A stretch of 64,000 nucleotides of DNA from WACF01 sp040880205 (GTDB lineage Bacteria > Pseudomonadota > Gammaproteobacteria > Pseudomonadales > Cellvibrionaceae). Below, piece by piece: positions 26,557-34,055 of the stretch. The position numbers and the translations under genes were made by a program. The first letter of the stretch is position 1. Each line of letters begins with the position of its first letter. The notes under the pieces are model-generated. The model made no database searches, was not told the DNA's origin, and saw only the letters and a program-made list of their open reading frames with translations. Location of the stretch: positions 1 through 64,000 of the forward strand of contig JBBDIU010000142.1 in NCBI GenBank assembly GCA_040880205.1, in the 5' to 3' direction.

Positions 26557-27204
26557 CTATTTTTCCGCACGGACTCGTTCCACCAGAAAGTCGACCACGT
26601 TAAACATTTCGCTCTGTGGTACTTGCTGACTGGCTTCAATTCGATAACGGCCGTTGACGACGAGCTGTGGCGTACCGGTGATTTGGTAGCCCCGCGCTTT
26701 GGCGTCGGCTTCCCGGAGCAACGCTGTGACTTGCGAGGAGTTAAAAACTTCCACGGCCTTTGCTTCGTCCGCCCCAAAATCGGCAAACAGCGCGGCTACC
26801 GCTTCAGGGTTGTTCAATGGGTTCCGGTCTATGTGTAGCGCGTTGTAGACCGCCTGATGAACCTGGTCCAGAATACCCAACTGCGCCGCTGTGTAATAGG
26901 CGCGGGCGTGAGCTTCCATCGGCCGACTCCATATGGCGGGTATTTGCACGAAGTTTACATCTTCCGGCAGATCTTCCTTCCATTTCAACACACGAGGTTC
27001 AAATTGAAAGCAGTGACCACAGCCGTACCAAAAGACTTCGGTCACTTCGATTTTGTTGGGCACCTCCACCGCCACGGGCTCGGCCAGTTCCGTGTAGTGC
27101 ACGCCCTCCCGATAGACAGGCGTGGACTGGGGGTTTTCCTGTGCGTGGGCGGCAAGGCCGAGGAGCAGGGCGATGACCGCCGCTGCCGCAGGGAGAATTC
27201 GCAT
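26557..27204 (-). CDS. dsbA: DsbA thiol:disulphide oxidoreductase (upstream paralogue)
   Basis: 215-aa DsbA with a signal peptide (residues 1-21), active site CGHC in FWYGCGHCFQF and cis-proline loop GTPQLVVNGRY. The start at 27204 has AGAGG six bases upstream; a longer in-frame version to 27315 would overlap the cytochrome c4 stop and has no ribosome site. It lies directly downstream of cytochrome c4, the arrangement known from Pseudomonas, where a single dsbA is found; here a second copy follows. The oxidising partner DsbB is not in the window. Confidence 0.94.
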   Translation of the reverse strand: MRILPAAAAVIALLLGLAAHAQENPQSTPVYREGVHYTELAEPVAVEVPNKIEVTEVFWYGCGHCFQFEPRVLKWKEDLPEDVNFVQIPAIWSRPMEAHARAYYTAAQLGILDQVHQAVYNALHIDRNPLNNPEAVAALFADFGADEAKAVEVFNSSQVTALLREADAKARGYQITGTPQLVVNGRYRIEASQQVPQSEMFNVVDFLVERVRAEK

Positions 27205-27314
27205 AAACAACCTCTGGTGGCGGCGCTTGCTTGTGGCACGTGCGTAATTCGAGGGTCCGGGCGGAGCGGGCCGGCGAAGCGCCGCAGCCGGCAGGCAATC
27301 CCGATAAAAGACCA

Positions 27315-27995
27315 TTAGGGCGCCGCTGGGTTCCGCTCACCCACGTGCAGGCCGGCGATATAGTTGGCCACAGCGGTGATTTCCGCGTCGCTCATGTGTT
27401 CGGCCACTTGCCGCATGACCAGATTTTCATCGTTCACCCGATCGCCGACGCGGAAATCCCGTAGCTGTTTGGCAATATAGTCCGCGAATTGCCCGCCCAC
27501 ACGCGGATAGCCGGCAGGTGCATTGCCCGCGCCGGTGGGTGAGTGGCAGGCACTGCAGGAGGGCACACTGGTTTCGGGATTGCCGAAGCGGTACAGGGTT
27601 TCCCCGAGAGCCAAGGCTTTGGTGGTATCACCACTGTTGAGCTGTACCTCTATGTCCTCGGCACCCGACAACAGCATGGACTGATTGGCATAATACGCAG
27701 CCAGGTCGTGCAAATCCTGCTCGGACATGCCGTTCAACATTCCGGTCATCTCCGGGACCGGCCGAATGCCACTTTTAATCTCCTCAAGCTGCTTATACAG
27801 GTACTTTTCCCCCAGACCCGCTAGTTTGGGGTAGAGGGCGACACTGCTGTTACCGTCCGAGCCGTGGCAGGCGGCGCAGATCGCCGTTTTTTCAGCGCCT
27901 GCCTCGGCGTCTCCCTGGGCCTGAGTGAGCGCGGACATCGATACCAAAAGTGATAGCCCCAGTAAAATAGCCGCCGGTTTGGTGAAATTCTTCAT
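27315..27995 (-). CDS. Cytochrome c4 (di-haem)
   Basis: 226-aa periplasmic di-haem cytochrome c4. After a signal peptide (residues 1-26) there are two similar cytochrome domains with CAACH (about residue 40) and CSACH (about 143); methionine ligands are available in PEMTGMLNGM and in the second half. Cytochrome c4 passes electrons from the bc1 complex to terminal oxidases, fitting the aa3/caa3-type oxidase operon at 35600-43280. It heads the cc4-dsbA-dsbA unit. Its leader carries a 19-bp direct repeat (28012-28049). Confidence 0.95.
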   Translation of the reverse strand: MKNFTKPAAILLGLSLLVSMSALTQAQGDAEAGAEKTAICAACHGSDGNSSVALYPKLAGLGEKYLYKQLEEIKSGIRPVPEMTGMLNGMSEQDLHDLAAYYANQSMLLSGAEDIEVQLNSGDTTKALALGETLYRFGNPETSVPSCSACHSPTGAGNAPAGYPRVGGQFADYIAKQLRDFRVGDRVNDENLVMRQVAEHMSDAEITAVANYIAGLHVGERNPAAP

Positions 27996-28011
27996 GTGAA
28001 ATCCATACTGA

Positions 28012-28049
28012 TCTGTGATGTGGCAAAGTGTCTGTGATGTGCAAAGCGG
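28012..28049. repeat. Imperfect 19-bp direct repeat in the cytochrome c4 leader
   Basis: Two adjacent units begin TCTGTGATGTG and continue into GCAAAG. The pair lies 17 bases upstream of the cytochrome c4 start codon and may affect its promoter or leader. Confidence 0.55.
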
Positions 28050-28223
28050 TGCCGGACTGCCTGCCGGAACCCCGGCGGCGGCAAAGGCCGCACATTATAT
28101 ACTAACCACTCCAATATACTAACCGAGCGCCATCCGGCCCCGAACGACGATTAAACGGGTAGAATACGCCTCGCCATCCCAGTGGATCCCGGCGGGGTCC
28201 CGTCATTACCACAGGTGCAACCC

Positions 28224-28856
28224 GTGATCGACTTCCAACGCGCCCAGTTCAGCCAAAGCGCGCCCAGTGTTGCCGAATGCCCGCCCGACAGCGGGGCGGA
28301 AGTGGCCTTCGCGGGTCGCTCTAATGCCGGGAAGTCCAGCGCCATTAACTCCCTGACTGGCAACAACAAGCTGGCACGAACCAGCAAAACCCCCGGACGG
28401 ACCCAGCTGATCAATTTTTTCGACCTTGACGCAGGGCGGCGCCTAGTCGACCTGCCGGGCTACGGTTACGCCAAGGTGCCGCGCGCGATCAAGGAACGAT
28501 GGCAAAAACACCTATTGGAGTACCTGGAAAAGCGGCAAAGCCTGCGCGGCTTGGTGCTGCTCATGGATATTCGTCATCCGCTCCAGGAATACGATACCAA
28601 AATGCTCAATTGGGCTATACAGGTGGAGATGCCGGTGCATATCCTGCTCACCAAGGCCGATAAACTGAAGGCCGGTCAGCGTAACAGCACGCTACTAAAA
28701 CTGCGCCATCATTTGCAGGAGGCGGGGGTGGATGACCTGGTAAGTGCCCAGGCCTTTTCTTCCTTGAAAAAGCAAGGTCTGGATGAGCTGGTGGTTAGGC
28801 TCAACGGCTGGCTGACGGATGCGGAATGCGCAGATGCCAATCAAGCGGGCAGCTAA
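28224..28856 (+). CDS. engB: Ribosome biogenesis GTPase EngB (YsxC/YihA)
   Basis: 210-aa TRAFAC GTPase needed for 50S subunit assembly. G1 is GRSNAGKSS (about residue 35), G2 TPGRTQ, G3 DLPGYGYAK and G4 TKADK, all in order. The GTG at 28224 is preferred because CAGG lies eight bases upstream and the resulting N-terminus matches the family; an in-frame GTG at 28182 would add 14 residues. It is next to polA with a regulatory RNA-sized spacer, the same arrangement as yihA-spf-polA in E. coli. Confidence 0.93.
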   Translation: MIDFQRAQFSQSAPSVAECPPDSGAEVAFAGRSNAGKSSAINSLTGNNKLARTSKTPGRTQLINFFDLDAGRRLVDLPGYGYAKVPRAIKERWQKHLLEYLEKRQSLRGLVLLMDIRHPLQEYDTKMLNWAIQVEMPVHILLTKADKLKAGQRNSTLLKLRHHLQEAGVDDLVSAQAFSSLKKQGLDELVVRLNGWLTDAECADANQAGS

Positions 28857-28939
28857 CTCAAACCGTTGCGACAGAGCCGCGCGCCGACGCTCTCTGGTGT
28901 GACATAGCGCAATTGGTCTGCCGTAGCGCAAAAAAAGAC

Positions 28940-29046
28940 AAAAAAAACCCGACAGCTTGGGGCAACTATCGGGTCCAAAAACCAGTACTCTTGGGGCCGA
29001 GCACTGGAAGTTTTACTGAAACACATTGGGCATATGCTTCAGTACG
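28940..29046 (-). ncRNA. Predicted trans-acting small RNA in the Spot 42 / ErsA locus
   Basis: Predicted transcript of about 107 nt between polA and engB. It would fold into three hairpins. The first (29044-29032 with 29026-29014) has 13 pairs including two G-U and loop GCCCA. The second (29007-28999 with 28990-28982) has nine pairs with one G-U and loop GGCCCCAA. The third is the intrinsic terminator (28974-28966 with 28955-28947, loop containing CCCC), followed by eight T residues. A sigmaE/AlgU-like promoter precedes it at 29078-29052, and polA has its own terminator upstream (29104-29133), so transcription is likely independent. Locus and size match Spot 42 (E. coli) and ErsA (Pseudomonas), both Hfq-dependent; I could not recognise sequence identity to either. 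No start codon with a ribosome site is evident within it. Confidence 0.68.
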
Positions 29047-29051
29047 TCAAG

Positions 29052-29078
29052 TGAGACTGGTTAGCCGACCGAATGTTC
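29052..29078 (-). promoter_or_regulatory. SigmaE/AlgU-like promoter of the predicted small RNA
   Basis: Minus strand GAACAT, sixteen bases, then TCTCA. The P. aeruginosa AlgU consensus is GAACTT-N16/17-TCTGA, so each element differs by one base and spacing is exact; two further G residues precede, as is common. ErsA is reported to be AlgU-dependent. A TTGACG further downstream has no matching -10. Confidence 0.6.
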
Positions 29079-29103
29079 CCGACCGCCAGCAAAAATCCAG
29101 GGC

Positions 29104-29133
29104 AAAAAAAGCCCCAGTGTTAAGACCGGGGCT
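29104..29133 (-). terminator. Intrinsic terminator after polA
   Basis: Minus strand AGCCCC and GGGGCT arms (with a G-C pair inside a mismatch) followed by seven T residues, about 185 bases after the polA stop. It isolates polA from the small RNA downstream. Small hairpins at 29217-29260 and GGCTTATAAAGCC near 29166 lie in the untranslated stretch between. Confidence 0.85.
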
Positions 29134-29316
29134 ACTTTGCTATCGGTTTGTGCTAAGCAAGGTTCGGCTTATAAAGCCAGCTAATAGGAGAGTAAGACAC
29201 CAATCAAATTGGTACGGTTAAGATTAGCTTAGCGAGAAAAAGTTCTCGACGAGGGGATGACGGATTTGTGCATCCAATCACGATTCACCAGCGACCTGCT
29301 AGCGCTGTCGCGCAGT

Positions 29317-32043
29317 TCAGTGCGCCTCGTCCCAATTGTTGCCACTGCCCGCCTCCACCACCAGGGGCACAGCCAACTCCGCCGCGCTTCCCATCAGCTC
29401 ACATAGGGTTTGGCTCACCTGTTCTACCGCTCCGGCTTCCACTTCCAGTACCAATTCGTCATGTACTTGCAGAATCATATTGGCCGGCACTTTCTCATTG
29501 TGTATCCAATTATCCACCGCGATCATTGCCTGCTTGATAATGTCCGCGGCACTGCCCTGCATTGGCGCGTTGATTGCCGTGCGCTCAGCGGCCTGCCGGC
29601 GCATGCCGTTGCGATCATTGATTTCCGGCAGGTACAAACGTCGCCCCATAATGGTTTGAACGTAGCCCTGTTCCCGAGCAAGGGCCCGCGTATTGTCCAT
29701 GTAGCGACGCACACCGGGATAACGCTCGAAATAAAGATCAATATATTGTTGAGCTTCCTTGCGCCCGATGCGTAATTGGCGGGCAAGGCCAAAAGCGGAC
29801 ATGCCGTAAATAAGGCCAAAGTTAATGGCTTTGGCGCTACGGCGCTGCTCCGTGGTCACTTGATCGAGCGCCACACCAAACACTTCGGCCGCAGTCGCCT
29901 GATGAACGTCGAGCCCCTCGGAAAACGCCCGCAATAGACCTTCGTCCCGCGACAGGTGCGCCATGATACGCAATTCAATTTGCGAGTAATCGGCGGCGAC
30001 AATCTTGCAGCCGGACGGGGCGACAAATGCCTGTCGAATTCGGCGTCCTTCTTCCGTGCGAATGGGAATGTTTTGCAGGTTGGGATCGGAAGACGACAAA
30101 CGACCCGTCGCTGTTACCGCTTGGTGATAGGAGGTATGCAAGCGTCCGGTTTCGGCGTTTATCATCTGCGGCAATTTGTCGGTATAGGTGGACTTTAACT
30201 TGAACAGGCCGCGGAAGTTCATGATCAACTGCGGTAGGGGATAATCCAAGGCCAACTCCTGCAAGACTTCTTCGGCGGTGGACGGCGCTCCCTTGGGCGT
30301 TTTTTTCAGGATTGGAAGTTTTAGTTTTTCGAATAACACCGCACAAAGTTGTTTCGGCGAACTAAGATTGAAAACCTCCCCGGCCATATCGCAAGCTTCT
30401 TCTTCGATTTGGCACAGCTTTTCGGCGATTTCCTGACTCTGCTTTTCCAGTGCCGCGCAATTGAGCAGCGCACCGCAACGTTCGATGCGCGACAGCACCG
30501 GCACCAGCGGTATTTCCAAACGCTCGAAAACTTGGCGCAAAGGGTCAATTGCTTCCAACTGCGGCCACAGGGTCTCGTGCAATCGCAACGCGATATCGGC
30601 GTCTTCCGCCGCGTAAGGCGCGGCCAGTTCCAGCGGAATCGCATTGAAGGTCAGCTGCTTGGCGCCTTTTCCCGCGATCTCTTCAAAACGAACTGTGTTG
30701 TAGCTGAGGTGGCGGTTGGCCAGCGTGTCCATGTCGTGGCGGCTGGCGGTGGAATTGAGGACGTAGGATTCGAGCATTGTGTCGTAGGCAATGCCCTGTA
30801 GGTTGATGCCGTGATTGGCCAATATATTCTTGTCGTATTTCAGGTTCTGGCCGAGCTTGAGCTGCACCGGATTTTCCAACAGGGGTTTGAACCGCGCCAA
30901 TACTTTGTCCAACGCGAGTTGTTGCGGCGCGCCTTCGTAGTCGTGCGCGACGGGCACGTAGGCCGCTTCTCCGGTTTGCACGGCAAACGACAGGCCGACC
31001 AGTCGTGCCTCCATATAATTGAGGCTGGTGGTTTCAGTGTCGAAGGCAAACACGGGCGCCGCTTCCAGACGCGCCAACCACTTTTCCAGCGCCGCCTCAT
31101 CGAGGATGGTTTGATAATGGACCTTGTCCTTGTCCAGACTGTGAGCGGCGCGGGCCTCCTCACCACTCAACTCCACGAGCCATTGTTTCAGTTCGTAGAG
31201 CTCGCACAATTCGATCAGTTTGCTGTGGTTCGCGGGATTAACCAGCAGGTCGGCCGGGGCCATGTCCAATTCGACATCGGTCTTGATGGTCGCCAGGCGG
31301 TAGGACAGGTAGGCTTGATCCTTATGTTCACGCAACTTGTCCGGCAGGCTCTTGGCCCCGCGCAGGGGCAATTCGGCCACGGCGTCGAGGTTGTGGTAGA
31401 TATCATCCAGGCCGCCGAGCGCCTGGACCAGCCCAACCGCGGTCTTTTCACCGACGCCGGGCACTCCGGGAATATTGTCGGACTTGTCGCCCATCAGCGC
31501 GAGAAAGTCGATCACCCGTTCGGGCGGGATGCCGAATTTGTCAATGACTCCCTGCCGGTCCATAACGGTATCGTTCATGGTATTGACCAGCGTTACATGG
31601 GGGCTAACCAGCTGGGCCATGTCCTTGTCGCCAGTGGAAATCAGCACGTGGTGGCCTTCTCGCGTCGCCTGACAGGCCAGGGTGCCGATCACGTCATCCG
31701 CTTCCACGCCCTCAATAATCAACAGCGGCAGGCCCATGGCGCAGATAAGGTCATGCACCGCCTGGACCTGGCTGCGCAATTCATCTGGCATTGGGGGTCG
31801 GTGGGATTTGTATTCGGCGAAGATTTCGTCGCGAAATGTTTTGCCCTTCGCATCAAATACCACGGCAATTTGGCTATTGGGATAGTCCTTTTGCAGGCGC
31901 CGCAGCATGTTGGTCACCACCAGAATGGCGCCGGTGGCCCGGCCATCCCGGGTGCGAAGATTTTTGCTCTGCATGGCGTGGTAGGCACGGTAGAGGTAGG
32001 AGGATCCATCCACCAACACCAGGGGTACTGTTGCTGAGTTCAT
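29317..32043 (-). CDS. polA: DNA polymerase I
   Basis: 908-aa repair and Okazaki-processing polymerase. The N-terminal 5' nuclease domain (about 1-290) begins VLVDGSSYLYRAYHA. The 3'-5' exonuclease domain (about 320-510) keeps its first motif FDTETTSL, so proofreading is probably active. The polymerase domain has motif A DYSQIELR, motif B INFGLIYG and motif C QVHDELVLEV. The ATG at 32043 gives the normal family N-terminus; a frame to 32157 adds a non-homologous 38 residues. The ribosome site is weak. It is followed by its own terminator and then the predicted small RNA. Confidence 0.97.
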   Translation of the reverse strand: MNSATVPLVLVDGSSYLYRAYHAMQSKNLRTRDGRATGAILVVTNMLRRLQKDYPNSQIAVVFDAKGKTFRDEIFAEYKSHRPPMPDELRSQVQAVHDLICAMGLPLLIIEGVEADDVIGTLACQATREGHHVLISTGDKDMAQLVSPHVTLVNTMNDTVMDRQGVIDKFGIPPERVIDFLALMGDKSDNIPGVPGVGEKTAVGLVQALGGLDDIYHNLDAVAELPLRGAKSLPDKLREHKDQAYLSYRLATIKTDVELDMAPADLLVNPANHSKLIELCELYELKQWLVELSGEEARAAHSLDKDKVHYQTILDEAALEKWLARLEAAPVFAFDTETTSLNYMEARLVGLSFAVQTGEAAYVPVAHDYEGAPQQLALDKVLARFKPLLENPVQLKLGQNLKYDKNILANHGINLQGIAYDTMLESYVLNSTASRHDMDTLANRHLSYNTVRFEEIAGKGAKQLTFNAIPLELAAPYAAEDADIALRLHETLWPQLEAIDPLRQVFERLEIPLVPVLSRIERCGALLNCAALEKQSQEIAEKLCQIEEEACDMAGEVFNLSSPKQLCAVLFEKLKLPILKKTPKGAPSTAEEVLQELALDYPLPQLIMNFRGLFKLKSTYTDKLPQMINAETGRLHTSYHQAVTATGRLSSSDPNLQNIPIRTEEGRRIRQAFVAPSGCKIVAADYSQIELRIMAHLSRDEGLLRAFSEGLDVHQATAAEVFGVALDQVTTEQRRSAKAINFGLIYGMSAFGLARQLRIGRKEAQQYIDLYFERYPGVRRYMDNTRALAREQGYVQTIMGRRLYLPEINDRNGMRRQAAERTAINAPMQGSAADIIKQAMIAVDNWIHNEKVPANMILQVHDELVLEVEAGAVEQVSQTLCELMGSAAELAVPLVVEAGSGNNWDEAH

Positions 32044-32358
32044 ATTCGATCTAATGTGATGATGCGTGAAAGGGCCTATCTTACCGTTCTCGCGCGACAG
32101 TGTTGGATTTTTTGTTGAAAGCGAGTGCTTACACACCCGCATATTTCCATGGCACAAGAATAGCTAGCAAACCTCGGCGCCGACTACAAACCGGGAAAGG
32201 TTTCGGGATTCGACTTTCTTCACAGTTTCACAACAAAAATTAACTCATACCCTGCCATTTTCATTGATTGATATACACTCAATCAGGCATCCACCTGAGG
32301 CGCTCGTCCGTATAAGCGGAGCGCATCGAGTATTAATCCGTCAGGAAGGGGAATCGTT
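32044..32358. other. Divergent region between polA and a small unknown gene
   Basis: About 315 bp. It contains a perfect seven-base inverted repeat TGATTGA / TCAATCA with a seven-base spacer at 32265-32285, about 75 bp upstream of the small plus-strand gene. No other gene or terminator is apparent. Confidence 0.55.
32265..32285. promoter_or_regulatory. Perfect 7-7-7 inverted repeat, possible operator
   Basis: TGATTGA, seven bases (TATACAC), TCAATCA. This is not a CRP, FNR/Anr or Zur pattern; it could bind a TetR- or MarR-like dimer. It lies upstream of the TTG-start gene at 32359. Confidence 0.4.
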
Positions 32359-32673
32359 TTGGAAAAGATCATTTTTTCACAGTCCGGTGTCTATCGCTTG
32401 CAACAACTCGCCAGCCAGGTTCGCTGTATTACCGGGATTCGCCACAAGCTGTCCGACGAATCGGCGATGATCGAGCTACTGCGCAGTTCTGCCAGCTCTG
32501 ATCACAAGGTTATCCAGACCTACTTTGCCGCCTTCACTTCCGAACTGGACGAACAACAACGAAGTTCGCTGGTCGCTAAAGGCATTCACGGTCCCGCCGA
32601 TACCCAGGGTTATAGGCCTCACGCCAGACAGTCGACCACATCCTCGGCTAGATTGCGCATCAACTCCGCGTAG
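32359..32673 (+). CDS. Small protein of unknown function overlapping znuA
   Basis: 104 aa starting at TTG with AAGGGG seven bases upstream. Residues 1-80 look like a compact soluble helical protein (segments VYRLQQLASQV, SAMIELLRSS and KVIQTYFAAFTSEL). The last 25 residues are encoded antisense to the 3' end of znuA (convergent overlap of 55 bp) and look of low complexity, so the natural end may have been extended by a lost stop. I do not recognise a family. The ribosome site and codon pattern support a real gene; expression is unproven. Confidence 0.5.
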   Translation: MEKIIFSQSGVYRLQQLASQVRCITGIRHKLSDESAMIELLRSSASSDHKVIQTYFAAFTSELDEQQRSSLVAKGIHGPADTQGYRPHARQSTTSSARLRINSA

Positions 32674-33485
32674 CTGTCAGCCAGCTGCCCGAGTATATCC
32701 AAGGCGCGAAGCTCTAGATTTAGTTGTTCCGCCAGATTGTGTGCCGTGTCGGACTGGTGCGCATGTTCGATGAACAAGCAGCGCGCTCGTTCTTCGCCGC
32801 TACGTTCGCGGAGCTTCTTTTCCAGTTGATACAAATGCCGCACGCCTGGAGGTTGTTCCGGGCCCGCAGAGATCCAACCCAACTGGTTCAGTCGATAGGC
32901 GCGAACAAAATAGTCATAACCTTGATGTTCAACTACGAAGCCCCGTTCTCTGACCGAGGCCAGCATTCTCTCCAGCTCCTCGTTCAATTGCTCGTAATCG
33001 GCCAGCACAGCGGCCAGCCGCTGTTCCAGTAGGCTATGCGCGGCCGGGTATAGCTGCAGCAAACGGCGGGTTATCGCGCGTGCCATGGTTTGCGCCAGAT
33101 CCGGATCCAGCCATTGGTGCAAATCCCCGGAGGCGGAGGATCCCAACGTAAGTACCTGCTCCGGGGGGAGACCGGCCAGGGGTTTTTCCAGAAAGCGCTC
33201 CAGCTCGGGGCCCATCCAAATTATCAAATCCGCATTATGCAGTCGGCGAATGTCGGATGCGCGCAGCGCGTAATCATGCGGCGAGGCGGCACCGCGGATC
33301 AGGACCTGGACTTCTCCCAATTCACCCAACAGATCCTCTGCAATCAGTGCCAGGGGCTTAATGCTCGCCACGACGCGCATATCGTTCTCTGGCAAGGAAG
33401 CGGTTTGGGCGTGCGAATCTTGAAGTATGCAAGCGCTCACTAGCAATGCGCACGCTAGAGCCCGGAGGCAGGGAAAGGCAGTCAT
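32619..33485 (-). CDS. znuA: Zinc ABC transporter substrate-binding protein ZnuA
   Basis: 288-aa periplasmic metal-binding protein of the cluster 9 family. It has a signal peptide (residues 1-26). The three zinc-binding histidines fit SPHDYAL (about 69), a later HQWLDPD and VEHQGYDYF; a further FIEHAHQ near the C-terminus is in the usual position for the acidic or histidine ligand. The long histidine-rich loop seen in many ZnuA proteins is missing. It is divergent from zur-znuCB across a Zur box only 21 bp from its start codon. Confidence 0.93.
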   Translation of the reverse strand: MTAFPCLRALACALLVSACILQDSHAQTASLPENDMRVVASIKPLALIAEDLLGELGEVQVLIRGAASPHDYALRASDIRRLHNADLIIWMGPELERFLEKPLAGLPPEQVLTLGSSASGDLHQWLDPDLAQTMARAITRRLLQLYPAAHSLLEQRLAAVLADYEQLNEELERMLASVRERGFVVEHQGYDYFVRAYRLNQLGWISAGPEQPPGVRHLYQLEKKLRERSGEERARCLFIEHAHQSDTAHNLAEQLNLELRALDILGQLADSYAELMRNLAEDVVDCLA

Positions 33486-33506
33486 GGAGGTGAATCCTGA
33501 TGGGCG

Positions 33507-33523
33507 ATGTTATATAATAACAT
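33507..33523. promoter_or_regulatory. Zur box between znuA and zur
   Basis: ATGTTAT, three bases, ATAACAT: perfect seven-base arms matching the gammaproteobacterial Zur operator, and containing a TATAAT-type -10 readable toward zur. It lies between the divergent znuA and zur-znuC-znuB starts, so Zur likely represses both under zinc-rich conditions, including its own gene. Confidence 0.85.
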
Positions 33524-33545
33524 AACGTTTACCCTCGATGCGCAC

Positions 33546-34028
33546 ATGACTCCTCTCGCGTACCAACGCCACAACCACCAGCGCTGTATCGACACGGCCC
33601 TAGCTTCCGCTCGCGCGCTCTGCATCGAGCGGGGTGTGCGATTAACCCTCCAGCGGGAGCAGGTTCTCAGGCTTGTCTGGCAAAGCCACAAACCGCTCGG
33701 GGCTTACCCGCTGATGGAAATGCTATCCAGCGCCACCACCAAACCCGTGGCACCACCCACGGTGTATCGAGCGCTGGAGTTTCTCAGCGAACAAGCCTTG
33801 ATTCATAAAATCCATTCCCTGAACGCCTTTGTCGGCTGCTCGGAACCGGGCAGCCATCACCAAAGTCGTTTTTTGATCTGCCGCCACTGCGAGGTGGCGG
33901 TGGAATGTGGCAGCGGAGAACTCGACGCGGCCCTGGCGAAAACCGCGGCGGTCGCCGGGTTTACGGCGGAGGAACAGTCTGTGGAAATTGTCGGGCTCTG
34001 TCCCACCTGCAAGGATTGCGCGAAGTGA
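33546..34028 (+). CDS. zur: Zinc uptake regulator Zur (Fur family)
   Basis: 160-aa zinc-responsive repressor. It has a winged-helix domain (about 1-85, with LTLQREQVLRLVWQS and PPTVYRALEFL recognition part) and a dimerisation domain with structural zinc cysteines CRHC and CPTCKDC. The start is placed at ATG 33546 rather than the ATG at 33507, which lies inside the Zur box itself and has no ribosome site. It heads zur-znuC-znuB: the stop codon is three bases before znuC. Autoregulation is expected from the operator. Confidence 0.93.
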   Translation: MTPLAYQRHNHQRCIDTALASARALCIERGVRLTLQREQVLRLVWQSHKPLGAYPLMEMLSSATTKPVAPPTVYRALEFLSEQALIHKIHSLNAFVGCSEPGSHHQSRFLICRHCEVAVECGSGELDAALAKTAAVAGFTAEEQSVEIVGLCPTCKDCAK

Positions 34029-34055
34029 CAATGCCTCTGATGACAATGCCCCTGA
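34026..34055. repeat. 15-bp tandem duplication at the znuC start
   Basis: Units TGACAATGCCTCTGA and TGACAATGCCCCTGA differ at one base. The first contains the zur stop codon and the first znuC ATG; the second repeats the ATG in frame. Confidence 0.8.

Noticed and set aside
29041..29056. TTGACG as a sigma70 -35 for the small RNA
   Set aside because: No acceptable -10 at 16-18 bases; the GAACAT-N16-TCTCA pair fits better.
30811..32037. 408-codon plus-strand reading frame antisense to polA
   Set aside because: It lies wholly opposite polA, has no ribosome site, and its composition mirrors the polA codons; a shadow frame.
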